A model generated the notes under the pieces. It ran no database searches. It had not been told where the DNA came from and worked only from the letters and a program-made list of their open reading frames with translations. From NCBI RefSeq assembly GCF_024609265.1, contig NZ_JANHMP010000001.1:744001-808000 (forward strand): a DNA stretch of 64,000 nt. The letters run 5' to 3'. Of the stretch, positions 42,651 to 52,273 are shown piece by piece. The position numbers and the translations under genes are program-made. Each line of letters begins with the position of its first letter. The stretch's first letter is position 1. This DNA comes from Geothrix campi. Its GTDB lineage: Bacteria > Acidobacteriota > Holophagae > Holophagales > Holophagaceae.

Positions 42651-45600
42651 CGCGCACCCCCATCCAGCACCGTCAGGGAGGCCCCATCGCAGGTGGCCCA
42701 CTGTCCCTCGTTCGACATGAGGCTCAGCTTGGCCGGCCGCAGCCGGTAGCTGCCCGCCATGCCCGCCCGCAGGAGGATTCGCACTGTGTGCGTGTCCCAG
42801 CTCCAGGTCCGGGGGAACAGGAAGGTCACCTTGTCTGCGTGGACTTCGATGCGGGGCTTCGTCCAGGTCTCAGTGGCCCCCTCATCCGTGAAAGGCTTCC
42901 CTTCGAGCACGAAGCCCTCCAGCTTCACCGTCGGGTTGAGGCCACCCGGGATGGGCACCTCCAGGATCACGTAGTCAGCATCGCGGTCCGTACGGAAGGA
43001 CACCTCCATCCAGGCTTCGTCGCCCGCTTTCATGGTCCCGGTCCAGGGTTGGCGGATCCAACCTTGGCGGGCGTTCCCAGTCTCCTGGGGAGTCCTCAGC
43101 CGCCAGAGGTTGCGGGTCACGGACAGGCGCAGGGCCGAGGACGCGTCGCCTTTCGGTATGCCAGCGGCACTGCCCGGCACCTGATAGGCGTAGGTCCATA
43201 CCAGCAGGCCCTTGCCGCTGGCAGTGACGGTGACGGGCTTCGGTTCCGCCATGACGAAGCTCCCGGCGCGGACCTCCCGGGCGTTCCAGCGGCGGGGTTG
43301 CGGCCGCTCCTTGAAGTCCCAGGTGGGACCGCCCTGCACTGCGGCCTGGAGGGCGAGCGGTCCCCAGTCCAGCTTGCGGGTCTTCATCAAGTAGGGCAGC
43401 AGGTCCACGATCTGGCCGGTGCTCCAGGTGGAGTACCACCCGTAGCCGCGGTATTCCGAGGCCAGGAAGGTCTCGCCCTGGCGGATGAGAGGTGACTGGG
43501 GATGCGCCAGGCACAGGGCCTTCAAGGCCATCACCGTAGGCACCACGTCTCCGGAGGCGTAGCTCCACCAGAACTCCCGCCGGCCCTCCCAGCGGGCCAG
43601 GCCGCCCTTCACCACGGCGCGCTGCTCCAGGCGTTCGATCAGCGCGGGAGTCTTGGGATGCTTGGCCTGGGCGGCGGCGAGGGTCACCATGGCCAGCACA
43701 TGATCGCCGGGCCACTGGCCCCGCAGCACCTTGTCCGCGGCGCTGTCCAGCAGGCCCGCGAGGGGTTCGCCGGCCTGGGCCAGGGACACCAGCAGGAAGG
43801 CGGCATCCGCAGCGGGTTCCGCTGAGCGCCCGTGATCACTCCTGGCCTTGGCCGCGGCTCCAGCCTGATCCGCCTGCCGGGCCACCTGCTGAAAGAGGTT
43901 CATGGCAGCCAGGCGACCCCGACGGTAGACACCCTCGTCGACGGCATAGCCCAAACGCTTCATGGTGGCGAAACTCTGGATGGCGTAGCCCGTCGTGTGG
44001 GGATTGGCGTCCAAGCCGAAATCGTTGGGCGCGTACCAGCCCCAGCCACCATTGGCCATCTGGTAGCCGTACACCTTGAAGACGCCATCCCGGATGTTGC
44101 GATCCAGGTTCGTGAGCTGCTTCCAGTCGAGGTCAGGCATGGCGCCCTGCTTCACGAGGTCGGCCACCAGGAGGTTGGGCACGAAACTGGACAGGGTCTG
44201 CTCGACGCAACCATAGGGATAGCCGATGAGATAGGGCAGCGAAGGCCCGGCCAGGTGCTCCAGGTTGCCCACGGGCGTGAGCACCAGGGCCGCCTCACCC
44301 TTGGCGGCCGATGGCACCGGGATGGTGACCGTCTGCGAACCGCCCTCCAGCAGAATGGAGCCCGACATCGAAGCCGGTATGAGCTGATCCTGCACGGTGA
44401 TCTTCTGCCGCTCGGCATCCTTCAGTCCGCCACCTTCCACGCGGGCGGTGACGGTGAGGGCGCCGGTCTTGTCGGAGAACAGCGGCAGGGCGAAGCGGTA
44501 CTCGCCCTGATCCTGGAGGCTGAAAGCTCCTTCAGGGGTGCCTGCGAAGCGGCCGTTCTGCACTTCGAGGCGGATCTTCCCCTGGATGGGCTGACCTGAA
44601 AGATTCCGCACCAGGGCGATGGCCCGGGCCTCTTCGCCCACGCTCAGCGTGCGCGGCAGCGTGAGGGCCACCTGCAGCGGCTTGGAGGCCGGCTTCGAAC
44701 TGCGACCCACCCCCACCTTGGTGTCAGCGGTGATGGCCGTGGCCGTGGCGCGCCAGGCCGTGAGGTTGTCCGGCAGCACCAGGTCCACGCTGGCCTTCCC
44801 GTCACGGCCAGCGGCCACGAAGGGCACCCAGTGGGCCGTATCCTTGAAGTTCTGGCGTACCTTGTCGTCGTCATCCGCCTTGAAGTCGCCGCGCTTCGTC
44901 TGCTTGAGGCTCCACACGGGCCGTTGTCGGCGCAGCAGATCGTGGAAGCTCCAGTCCGTGGAGCCGGACCGCAGCACGCCATGGCGGCGCGTGGGGTGGA
45001 AGAAGCGCACGGGGTCAGGATGCAGTTCCTGGCTGAGGGCGTAGATGGCCTCATCCACCACGCCCACACTGAGGTCCGCGGCAGAGGGTCTTCCGGAGGC
45101 ATCCTTCACCTCCACGGAGACCTTCATGGGCTGGCCCGGCTGGTAGCGCTCCTTGTCCGTGGTGACGGCCACCTGGAGACGGCGGTCCCGCCTGGGCACG
45201 CGGAGCGGCACCTCCGCCAGCTGGCGGCGGCCCTCGCTCACGATCTCAAAGACGGCCCAGACATTGGGCTGCATGGCCGCGGTGATCGGGATCTCGATCA
45301 GGGCCGTGGTGCCCTGCACGGCACGGCTCTGCTGCTGGCCCAGGCCTTCGTGCTCCAGGGCCCAGTGGAGGGCCAGCTTGGGCCGCGGCAGCTGCACGAG
45401 GATGCGGGCCGTGTCGCCCGGTTGGTATTCGGGCTTGTCGGCGACGGCACGGAGGTCCGGCACCGCGGGTAATGGTGTGCCTTCGGCGGCCACGGTGATC
45501 TGGCGCTGGGCCGTGACGGGGCGGCCCTTGGAATCCTTCGCTTCCGCCACCAGGAGGAAGGCGCCACCTTCGGGAATGCTCAGCATGGCCTGGGGCCCCT

Positions 45601-47404
45601 GAGCTGAGGCGAGGGTCTCGCCGGGCTTCAGGGCATTGGGCCGCGACCACCAGTAGGCATTGTCCTTCTGGGCCACGATGCGAGTGGCCCGCAGGACGAT
45701 GGCCACCCCCGGCACCTCCTTACCATCCAGATCGAGGGCCCGGGCCGTCACCTGGAAGGGCTTGCCCGGCAGGGCCACCTGTCGGTCGGCGGCGATCATC
45801 AGCACCAGGTCGCCCGCGGCGGCCCGCACCTGTGCCTGGCCGCTGTTCCGCTGGCCGGAGGCGTCGGCCACTTTCACGACCATGCGCCAGAGTCCGTCAC
45901 TTTCCGCCTTGAAGGTGGGCAGATCAGCCTGGCCTTCATCATCGAGTTCCAGCTGTCCGCTTTCCATCAGCTCCGGCGCCGGGCCGGCGTCCTCCTCGTC
46001 CCAGATCCAGCGGCTCTTGGGGGGGACCACCTTGTAGAGGAACCAGTCTGCCTTGGCACCGCGCACGGCCGCCCCGTAGAAGTAGCGGGCATTCGCGTGG
46101 AAAGCCAGGGCATCACCGAGGCCAACCTTGCTTTTCTCCGTGGTGACCTTCACTTCGAAGGCGGGCTTCACGAACTGCTCCACCTTGAATTCAGCCTGGC
46201 CGGGGCCTTGAGGCCCCTGGAACACGATGCGGTAGAGACCCAGGCGGCCCGCGCCCGGCAGGGAGAATTGCGCAGCGTAGGTTCCGGTCTCTGCGTTCAG
46301 AAGCTTCGCCTGGCCTTCGGTAACCTTCGTGTCCTCGGGGTCGAGCACCGTGAAAGGCAGATTCGCGGCCCCGGTCACCACCCGGTTCTCGCCCTCATCC
46401 ACGCGGCGCAGGATGGCCTTGGCGAAGACTTCCTGGCCCGGACGGTAGAGGGGGCGTTCCGTGAAGGCATAGAGGCGCTGGCGCACGGCGGCGGCACTCT
46501 GCCCCTCACTGGCAAGGAGCGCGAAGCTCCCCCCGCTGCGGGCCAGGACCACCCGGCGCACGCCCGGCGTGACCATGGCCTCGGCTTTCCCGCCCCCATC
46601 GAAGACCAGCGGCTGAGCCTTGGCCCCTTCGATGATCTGGCCGGAGACGCCGGCTTTCGGCGCCCCATCGCGCCCATCCACAGCCTCCACACGGATGCGA
46701 GTGCCGTCCTGCTCCGACAGCAACGCCAGGTCGGTGACCATCCAGGGCACATAGGCAGCATCGCTGCCCCGCATGACCTCCACCAGGTAGAGGCCCGCGG
46801 GCTGGGCCGGCAGCGGCACACGGCTGGTGAAGCCGTCATCGCCGGATTCATCGTCCTCGTGCCCCTTCTTCCCGCTGATTTCCTCGCTGATCTTGGGGAC
46901 GATCTCGGTCACAAAGGTGATGCCGGCCTGGCCTTCGATGGGCAGGGCGGAACCCTCGCGGACGCGGTCCGGGCTGGTGCGGGCAGAGCGCAGGCGGTCC
47001 GTCTGCTTGGCGGCGTCCCGCAGGGCCTGGGTGGCGGTGCGATGCACGGTGACGAAGGCGCGCCGTCCGCCCCACAGGACGGCTTCGCGCAGCAGGTCGA
47101 GGGGATCCGGGACCCCCCGTCCGCCCTCCGCCGCGGCCTGGTTCCGATCCGTCAGGACTTTCTTCAGGAAGGTTTCCGGATCCTCCACGCGGTAGATCCG
47201 GATGCGGGCTTCCGCCGGGATGGGGCCCGCGGCCTCAAGCTGGCCGGGCTTTCCGGGGAGGGTCGGCCGCAGGGTGGCGAAGGCGCCGGTCCAGCCGCCC
47301 TCACGCCAGGGGGCTTCCGCAGCCCGCTTCTGGGCTGTGCCGGTGGTAGGCAGCAGCAGGATCGCCGGCAGCATGAGAGTGAAAAAGGGTTGGAGCCAGC
47401 GCAT
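42647..47404 (-). CDS. Bacterial alpha-2-macroglobulin with thioester motif
   Basis: 1585 residues with an export signal (FFTLMLPAILLLPTTGTAQ). Macroglobulin beta domains fill the N-terminal part (YAFTERPLYRPGQEVFAKAI, YQPGQPMKVSVEVKDASGRP). The thiol-ester region is YPYGCVEQTLSS with the reactive Cys at residue 1066, followed by the alpha-alpha toroid thioester domain (GYQMANGGWGWYAPNDFGLD, TAYAIQ-type repeats) and a C-terminal receptor-binding-like beta domain. Such proteins trap and covalently bind invading proteases in the periplasm. No lipobox is seen, unlike E. coli YfhM. The DUF1175 stop is one base upstream. The yfa/mag neighbourhood normally goes with a thioester-less type, so the motif here is notable. 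Confidence 0.93.
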   Translation of the reverse strand: MRWLQPFFTLMLPAILLLPTTGTAQKRAAEAPWREGGWTGAFATLRPTLPGKPGQLEAAGPIPAEARIRIYRVEDPETFLKKVLTDRNQAAAEGGRGVPDPLDLLREAVLWGGRRAFVTVHRTATQALRDAAKQTDRLRSARTSPDRVREGSALPIEGQAGITFVTEIVPKISEEISGKKGHEDDESGDDGFTSRVPLPAQPAGLYLVEVMRGSDAAYVPWMVTDLALLSEQDGTRIRVEAVDGRDGAPKAGVSGQIIEGAKAQPLVFDGGGKAEAMVTPGVRRVVLARSGGSFALLASEGQSAAAVRQRLYAFTERPLYRPGQEVFAKAILRRVDEGENRVVTGAANLPFTVLDPEDTKVTEGQAKLLNAETGTYAAQFSLPGAGRLGLYRIVFQGPQGPGQAEFKVEQFVKPAFEVKVTTEKSKVGLGDALAFHANARYFYGAAVRGAKADWFLYKVVPPKSRWIWDEEDAGPAPELMESGQLELDDEGQADLPTFKAESDGLWRMVVKVADASGQRNSGQAQVRAAAGDLVLMIAADRQVALPGKPFQVTARALDLDGKEVPGVAIVLRATRIVAQKDNAYWWSRPNALKPGETLASAQGPQAMLSIPEGGAFLLVAEAKDSKGRPVTAQRQITVAAEGTPLPAVPDLRAVADKPEYQPGDTARILVQLPRPKLALHWALEHEGLGQQQSRAVQGTTALIEIPITAAMQPNVWAVFEIVSEGRRQLAEVPLRVPRRDRRLQVAVTTDKERYQPGQPMKVSVEVKDASGRPSAADLSVGVVDEAIYALSQELHPDPVRFFHPTRRHGVLRSGSTDWSFHDLLRRQRPVWSLKQTKRGDFKADDDDKVRQNFKDTAHWVPFVAAGRDGKASVDLVLPDNLTAWRATATAITADTKVGVGRSSKPASKPLQVALTLPRTLSVGEEARAIALVRNLSGQPIQGKIRLEVQNGRFAGTPEGAFSLQDQGEYRFALPLFSDKTGALTVTARVEGGGLKDAERQKITVQDQLIPASMSGSILLEGGSQTVTIPVPSAAKGEAALVLTPVGNLEHLAGPSLPYLIGYPYGCVEQTLSSFVPNLLVADLVKQGAMPDLDWKQLTNLDRNIRDGVFKVYGYQMANGGWGWYAPNDFGLDANPHTTGYAIQSFATMKRLGYAVDEGVYRRGRLAAMNLFQQVARQADQAGAAAKARSDHGRSAEPAADAAFLLVSLAQAGEPLAGLLDSAADKVLRGQWPGDHVLAMVTLAAAQAKHPKTPALIERLEQRAVVKGGLARWEGRREFWWSYASGDVVPTVMALKALCLAHPQSPLIRQGETFLASEYRGYGWYSTWSTGQIVDLLPYLMKTRKLDWGPLALQAAVQGGPTWDFKERPQPRRWNAREVRAGSFVMAEPKPVTVTASGKGLLVWTYAYQVPGSAAGIPKGDASSALRLSVTRNLWRLRTPQETGNARQGWIRQPWTGTMKAGDEAWMEVSFRTDRDADYVILEVPIPGGLNPTVKLEGFVLEGKPFTDEGATETWTKPRIEVHADKVTFLFPRTWSWDTHTVRILLRAGMAGSYRLRPAKLSLMSNEGQWATCDGASLTVLDGGAR

Positions 47405-47405
47405 G

Positions 47406-48350
47406 TCAGGACCTGGGGGGGAATGGTTCGGAGGCCCCGCCCGCTAGCGGTCGCCAGCGGTAGAGGCCCAGGAACGAGGGGTTCTCGGGCACGGGTCGGA
47501 ATTCGGGGTCAGGATGGTGCAACAGCTCGTCCAGGCGGACACGGCGGACCTCGCCGGGCTTCTGGGTGAGGCCGCTGCCCTCGGGTCCCGTGTGGTAGAG
47601 CAGCATGGGAGCACCGTCCACGTCCGGCCTCACGAAGGCCATGGCGTGGTCGGGCTGGGAGCGGGCTCCGCCGCGGGCGAAGAACACCAGATCGCCGGGT
47701 CGGGCCAAGGCCGTATCGCGGCCCAGGGGCACACAGGCGAGGCGCCGGAGGAAGACCCCTCGGGCGAAGGGACGTGGCCCATCGGGGGTGGGGAACCCCT
47801 GCCGCCAGTCGGCACCGAGGGCGGGGGATGGATCCTGGCCGGGAGCGCTGTCGTTGAAGGCGACACGACTCCGCCATTCGGCCGTGTGGGGGGCGAGGGC
47901 CTCGCGGAAGGCGAAGCGGAGCAGGCCCGCGCAGTCGCGCTGGGCGGGCTCCCAGGCGGGGCTGGGCGCCTCCACCTGCTGCTCGAGGAGGGCCACGAAC
48001 CAGCTCCGGAAGGCCTCGCGGTCACCTTCATCCGGGAGCCCGGCCGGATTGCGGGAGCCTGAAGCCGGAATGGACAAAGACTGTTGGAAACCAGGCCAGG
48101 CCTGGACCTGCGCCACAGCCGGCCCATCTGCCAACAGGAAGAAGCCCTCCGGCCCACGCCAGGCCTGGACTCCCACGACCCTCACACCCCAGCCGGGGAG
48201 CCGGAGGCCCGCCAGAGAGCGGCTGTCCAGGCGGATGCGGGCCACCGGATTGGCTGGGTCCGCCTCCAGGACCGCCCGATGCCGGATGGGCACCAGCACC
48301 GTCGAGGCGGCCAGCACGGCACCCACACCCAGGTAGAGGCGTGAATTCAT
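47406..48350 (-). CDS. DUF1175 (YfaT-like) protein
   Basis: 314 residues from ATG 48350 ([20 protein letters not shown], an N-terminal anchor or signal). The central and C-terminal parts contain [43 protein letters not shown], and [22 protein letters not shown]. The Cys of [10 protein letters not shown] followed by His in PDHAMAF fits an NlpC/P60-like cysteine-hydrolase arrangement, which is my inference. In E. coli DUF1175 is YfaT, adjacent to the YfaS macroglobulin, as here. It overlaps the upstream DUF2138 gene by 4 bases. Confidence 0.78.
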   Translation of the reverse strand: MNSRLYLGVGAVLAASTVLVPIRHRAVLEADPANPVARIRLDSRSLAGLRLPGWGVRVVGVQAWRGPEGFFLLADGPAVAQVQAWPGFQQSLSIPASGSRNPAGLPDEGDREAFRSWFVALLEQQVEAPSPAWEPAQRDCAGLLRFAFREALAPHTAEWRSRVAFNDSAPGQDPSPALGADWRQGFPTPDGPRPFARGVFLRRLACVPLGRDTALARPGDLVFFARGGARSQPDHAMAFVRPDVDGAPMLLYHTGPEGSGLTQKPGEVRRVRLDELLHHPDPEFRPVPENPSFLGLYRWRPLAGGASEPFPPRS

Positions 48351-50506
48351 CGGGGCCGCCCCTCCAGGCCACCCGCGGTCCAGTTCCACTCGAGTCGCAC
48401 CGGCCCGAGGGCCTTGAGGGCGCCGAGGAAGGGCCCCAGGCTCATCGCCAGTTCCGTCGCCGACTCATCCTGACCGCCGGCCTCGCCGATCCACCACCCG
48501 CTGCCCGCGCGGCTGCGGAGGAAGGCCAGCAGCAGGTTTTCCAGTTCGGAAGAGGCCCGGGCCCCGTCCACCTCCATGCGCGCCCAGGCGCGGGAGTCGG
48601 TGTCCGCCAGCGTGGGCGCCTGCCCCTGGAGTCCTGCCGCCACGGCCTTCACAGCGCCCTCATCCGTGCCCAGCACCAGGGTGTCGGCCACCAGGACCCA
48701 GGCAGGCCGAAAGGCCTGGGCCGTGAGGATGCGGTGCAGTTCCGTCGCACCCAAGGCCTGTTTCTGGTTCTGGCCCTGGAAGAGCCGAGGCAGCACCTTC
48801 TTCAGCAGGTTCTCAGCCTGGGTCCGCCGGCCGGGCTGCACGGGAAGGGCCAGGGCCAGGCTCGGGGCCATGCCGGGCTCGCCAAAACCACCGAAGGCCG
48901 ACACCTTCCCCTCCTGCTGGAGTCGCATGGCCCGCCAGGGGTCCTCTCTCCGCAATTTGGCCAGTTCCAGCAGCGAAGCCTTCTCCTTGGGACCGAGCGC
49001 TGGTGCGCTGACCCAGCCGTTCCAGAGCAACGCCGCGCCCCGGAGATCCAGGCAGGCCTGCAAGGCTGCGGCATCCTGACGTAGGGCCACGCGCTGGCGC
49101 TCACGATCCCGAGCTCCGGCCAGCGCATTCTGGTAACCCTTCATCTGGGTCGGGCTCAGGGCCTGGCCGTCGCTGGCGAACTCCGGCATCTGAGGCATCT
49201 GAAATTCGGTGGCGTCGTCCACGCGGAGGACCGCCTCCACCAGCTTCTCCGTCGGCCCGGCGCCGAGGGCCACCGACAGGGCTCCCGTGCGCGGCGCGGC
49301 CTTGGCCACGTAGGGATTGGGCCAGGTGCCCTGCTGGGAATTGGCCAGGCGGCGGCGGAGTGCCTGGTTCTCAAAGGCCGCGTCCGCGCCGATCCGGGGG
49401 GCCAACCAGAAGGACAGCTCTGTCTCCGGGGCCATGGCCGAAAGGGCCACACGCATCCATTCCTGGCGCTCGCCAAGGGCGGGCACGGGCCCCGGGAACA
49501 GCAACGCGCGAAGCGGCGCCTCGTGATCGCTGATCCAGGTGCCCTCGGCCATCTGGATCAGGTGGAAGACACCACCGGATCCCCGCAACTGCTGAACTTC
49601 CGTGGATGCGCCAGGGCCTGTCCATTTCTCCACGCGGGTGCGGGCTCCGGCACTCAGCGGATTCAGCTTGAGCAGGGCCATCATCAACTGGGTTCGTGCG
49701 GGAAGGTCCCCAGGAATGAACACCAAGGTTCCCTGGAGCCCACCCGCCCCATTCCGGGCGGTTCCGTAGTGCAGCACCCAGGCCTCACGGTTCGCCAGGG
49801 GCTCCAGCACCGGAGAGGCCTGTTTCAGCCAGGGTGCCAGATGCCTGATGGCGAAGCCCGCGCGGCTGCCCTGAGCCAGTGCGGACAGCACTCCGCGCGA
49901 GTCAGAGCCACTCCCTCCGCTGAGGGCGACCAGCTTCTCAAGACCGGGCCGCAGCTGCTTCAGATGGATGATGACCCCGGGCTGGGCGGCCTGATTCAGG
50001 CCCTTCGGCAAGCCCACCGCGCCCGATTGCGTGAACAGGGCCGGGCTCGGGATCCACTGGAAGCGCCAACCCGCCTTGTCCAGGTGCAGGCCCAGGCCAT
50101 GGGTCCAGGGACGCTCCACCCGATCCGGAGAACCCAGGTACGCGTACGGATCCGCGCCGGACTGGCGGTAGCCCAGCCGGTAAAGGGCGAGAGCCACCTC
50201 TGGATCCCGGGTCTTCAGGGCCTCTTCGGCCCAGACAGACACCGTGCGCTGGCCGAGGAAGGCCAGCGCCACCCGGCGGGATTCGCCGCCCCGCTTCAGG
50301 TGCTCCATGAACTGGTCCCATTGCTCGCTAGGAGTCATCTGGGCGAAGGGCACAGCCTGCCAGATGCGCTGCCCGCGGGCGTCTGTGCGGTACGTGGACC
50401 ATCGCTGGGCACGCTCCTCAGCCCAGGCAGGCACCGTCCCCTGGGCCTGGACGACCCCCCATGCCAGGATCGCCAGTACGCACAAACCCTGTGCGAGTCG
50501 CCTCAT
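48347..50506 (-). CDS. DUF2138-like (YfaA-like) exported protein, first gene of the macroglobulin cluster
   Basis: 719 residues from ATG 50506 (AGGGGG upstream) with signal peptide ([21 protein letters not shown]). It has few hallmark motifs but long segments of alternating hydrophobic and charged residues, such as [13 protein letters not shown] and [14 protein letters not shown]. In E. coli the gene before yfaT is yfaA (DUF2138), and the length class and position agree. The assignment rests mainly on gene order. Divergent from hutI; the 108-base gap holds the probable promoters (TTGCGC and TAGCAT 16 bases apart on the minus strand). Confidence 0.58.
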   Translation of the reverse strand: MRRLAQGLCVLAILAWGVVQAQGTVPAWAEERAQRWSTYRTDARGQRIWQAVPFAQMTPSEQWDQFMEHLKRGGESRRVALAFLGQRTVSVWAEEALKTRDPEVALALYRLGYRQSGADPYAYLGSPDRVERPWTHGLGLHLDKAGWRFQWIPSPALFTQSGAVGLPKGLNQAAQPGVIIHLKQLRPGLEKLVALSGGSGSDSRGVLSALAQGSRAGFAIRHLAPWLKQASPVLEPLANREAWVLHYGTARNGAGGLQGTLVFIPGDLPARTQLMMALLKLNPLSAGARTRVEKWTGPGASTEVQQLRGSGGVFHLIQMAEGTWISDHEAPLRALLFPGPVPALGERQEWMRVALSAMAPETELSFWLAPRIGADAAFENQALRRRLANSQQGTWPNPYVAKAAPRTGALSVALGAGPTEKLVEAVLRVDDATEFQMPQMPEFASDGQALSPTQMKGYQNALAGARDRERQRVALRQDAAALQACLDLRGAALLWNGWVSAPALGPKEKASLLELAKLRREDPWRAMRLQQEGKVSAFGGFGEPGMAPSLALALPVQPGRRTQAENLLKKVLPRLFQGQNQKQALGATELHRILTAQAFRPAWVLVADTLVLGTDEGAVKAVAAGLQGQAPTLADTDSRAWARMEVDGARASSELENLLLAFLRSRAGSGWWIGEAGGQDESATELAMSLGPFLGALKALGPVRLEWNWTAGGLEGRPR

Positions 50507-50614
50507 GCCACGCCCCCTGCCCCGCACTGGAACCTCCGGTGTCGAGCGATGCTATCAAGTCGGGCCGCGGGCGCAAGAGACCTCGAGGGAATTATTTGCT
50601 GCCAGACTGATCCC

Positions 50615-51823
50615 ATGTCGGACCGCCGCGTGCTCATGAACCTCCGGGGCCTGCTGACCCCCGATCCCGCCCACGCCTGGGCGGTGGACCGGATCCTGGA
50701 CGCCGCCCTGGCCCTGGAGAACGGCCGGGTGGCCTGGCTGGGCCGGGCCACCGACCTGCCCGCCGCCTGGATCGACGCGCCCAAGGTGGACGGCGGCGGC
50801 GCCTGGGCCACGCCCGGCTTCGTGGATCCACACACCCACCTGCTCTTCGGCGGCAACCGCTCGGGCGAATTCAACCGCCGGCTCCACGGCGCCAGCTACC
50901 AGCAGATTGCGGCGGAGGGTGGCGGCATCCGGGAGACCGTCCGGGCCACCCGGAGCGCCACGGTGGCGGAGCTGGTGGCTTCGGGCGAAGAACGCCTGAA
51001 GGCCTTCCGCAAGCGCGGTGTGGTCCACCTCGAATGCAAGACGGGCTACGGCTTGGAACTGGAGGCGGAGTCCCGCCTCACGGCCGCCTATGCCGAACTG
51101 AAGAAACGGGGCTGGAGCTTCGATGTGACCCTGCTTCCCGCCCACGACCTGGCCCCGGAATTCGCCGGGGACGTTGAGGCCAATGCCCGAGCCGTGGCCG
51201 AGGACTGGCTGCCGGAGCTGGTGCGCCGCCACCCCGGCGTGGCGCGGTTTTGTGATGTATTCGTGGAGACCGGCGTCTACACCGCCGACCAGGGCCGCCG
51301 CATCTTCGAGGCCGGCAAGCGTCTAGGCCTCATCCCCCGGATCCATGCCGATGAGCTGAGCTGGACCGGCGGCGCCGAACTGGCCGCCGAGGTGGGCGCC
51401 GCCAGTGCGGATCACCTCATGTTCTGCAGCGAGGCAGGCATGAAGGCCATGGCCGCTGCGGACGTGACGCCCGTGCTGCTGCCCGGCACCACGCTCTTCC
51501 TGGGCATGCGGGACTGGGCCCCGGCCCGGAAGATGATCGAGGCCGGCTGCCGCGTGGCCCTGGCCACGGACTTCAACCCCGGCTCCTGCCCCTGCGTCGA
51601 TCCCCTCACGATCCTCCGCCTGGGCTGTCTCCAGCTGCGCATGACCTTCGAAGAGGCCTTCACGGCCCTCACCCTCCATCCCGCCCGCAGTCTGCGCCGC
51701 GGGGATCTCGGCCACCTCCTTCCCGGTGCCAAGGCCGACGTGCTGCTGTGGGACGTGAGCGAAATGCTGGAGCTGGTGTACTGGGTGGGTGAGCCCTACC
51801 GGCCCAGGCTCCTGCCGGCCTGA
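50615..51823 (+). CDS. hutI: Imidazolonepropionase HutI
   Basis: Third enzyme of histidine degradation, hydrolysing imidazolone propionate to formiminoglutamate. 402 residues from ATG 50615. Motifs: ATPGFVDPHTHLLFGGNRSGEFNRR (metal-binding HTH), YQQIAAEGGGI, GYGLELEAE, THLLPAHDLAPEF-type region, RIHADELSWTGGAELAAEVGA, SADHLMFCSEAGM and ATDFNPGSCPCVDPL. The other hut genes are not in the window, so this gene is isolated, which is unusual for a degradative pathway. Confidence 0.94.
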   Translation: MSDRRVLMNLRGLLTPDPAHAWAVDRILDAALALENGRVAWLGRATDLPAAWIDAPKVDGGGAWATPGFVDPHTHLLFGGNRSGEFNRRLHGASYQQIAAEGGGIRETVRATRSATVAELVASGEERLKAFRKRGVVHLECKTGYGLELEAESRLTAAYAELKKRGWSFDVTLLPAHDLAPEFAGDVEANARAVAEDWLPELVRRHPGVARFCDVFVETGVYTADQGRRIFEAGKRLGLIPRIHADELSWTGGAELAAEVGAASADHLMFCSEAGMKAMAAADVTPVLLPGTTLFLGMRDWAPARKMIEAGCRVALATDFNPGSCPCVDPLTILRLGCLQLRMTFEEAFTALTLHPARSLRRGDLGHLLPGAKADVLLWDVSEMLELVYWVGEPYRPRLLPA

Positions 51824-51843
51824 GCCAGGGGCCGGTACAAAAC

Positions 51844-51871
51844 GAAGCCCCGGGCCAATTCCCGGGGCTTC
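51844..51871. terminator. Bidirectional stem-loop between hutI and the DUF465 gene
   Basis: GAAGCCCCGGG (51844-51854) pairs with CCCGGGGCTTC (51861-51871) around a 6-base loop, between convergent stops. Short A-rich and pyrimidine-rich flanks suit a two-way terminator. Confidence 0.72.
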
Positions 51872-51890
51872 TCCTGCGAGTGCGGAAAGC

Positions 51891-52124
51891 CTACTGTTCG
51901 GCGTGTCTTGAGGCCTCCTGCACGATGGAGTAGATGCGTTCCTTGGCGCGGAGTTTGGTCTTCTTCAATTCCACCTCTTCCAGCGATTCCCTGGCGGAGA
52001 GGGTGGGTTTCTTCTGGAGGTCGCAGAGGCGCGTGTCGGCGGCCCGGTGCTCCTCCATCAGCTTGCGGAACTCAAAGTGCTCCTTCATCAGGCGCTCCTG
52101 GAGATCTGGGCGCAGAAAATCCAT
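51891..52124 (-). CDS. DUF465 (YdcH-like) small coiled-coil protein
   Basis: 77 residues from ATG 52124, preceded by AAGGAGG. The sequence is almost wholly helical and charged: RLMKEHFEFRKLMEEHRAADTRL, EEVELKKTKLRAKERIYSIV. This is the pattern of the YdcH/DUF465 family, short coiled-coil proteins of unknown function. The frame is open upstream but has no plausible protein composition there. Confidence 0.84.
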   Translation of the reverse strand: MDFLRPDLQERLMKEHFEFRKLMEEHRAADTRLCDLQKKPTLSARESLEEVELKKTKLRAKERIYSIVQEASRHAEQ

Positions 52125-52273
52125 GCATCCTCCTTGCCTGGGCGGACCCGCTACGGAGCCCGCAGAGTGATCGGGTGGACCCAAGAGTAGGACCACCCCA
52201 CAGTGCGTCAAGGGGCAATCCCGGACTCTATGGAACCCTTTGACTTCCTTCACTTCCGTGTAATTCTTGGCCC

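Noticed and set aside
39235-50506. Antiphage defence island
   Set aside because: Apart from the GIY-YIG protein, no nuclease, helicase, toxin or sensor typical of such islands is present; the other proteins are exported envelope proteins.
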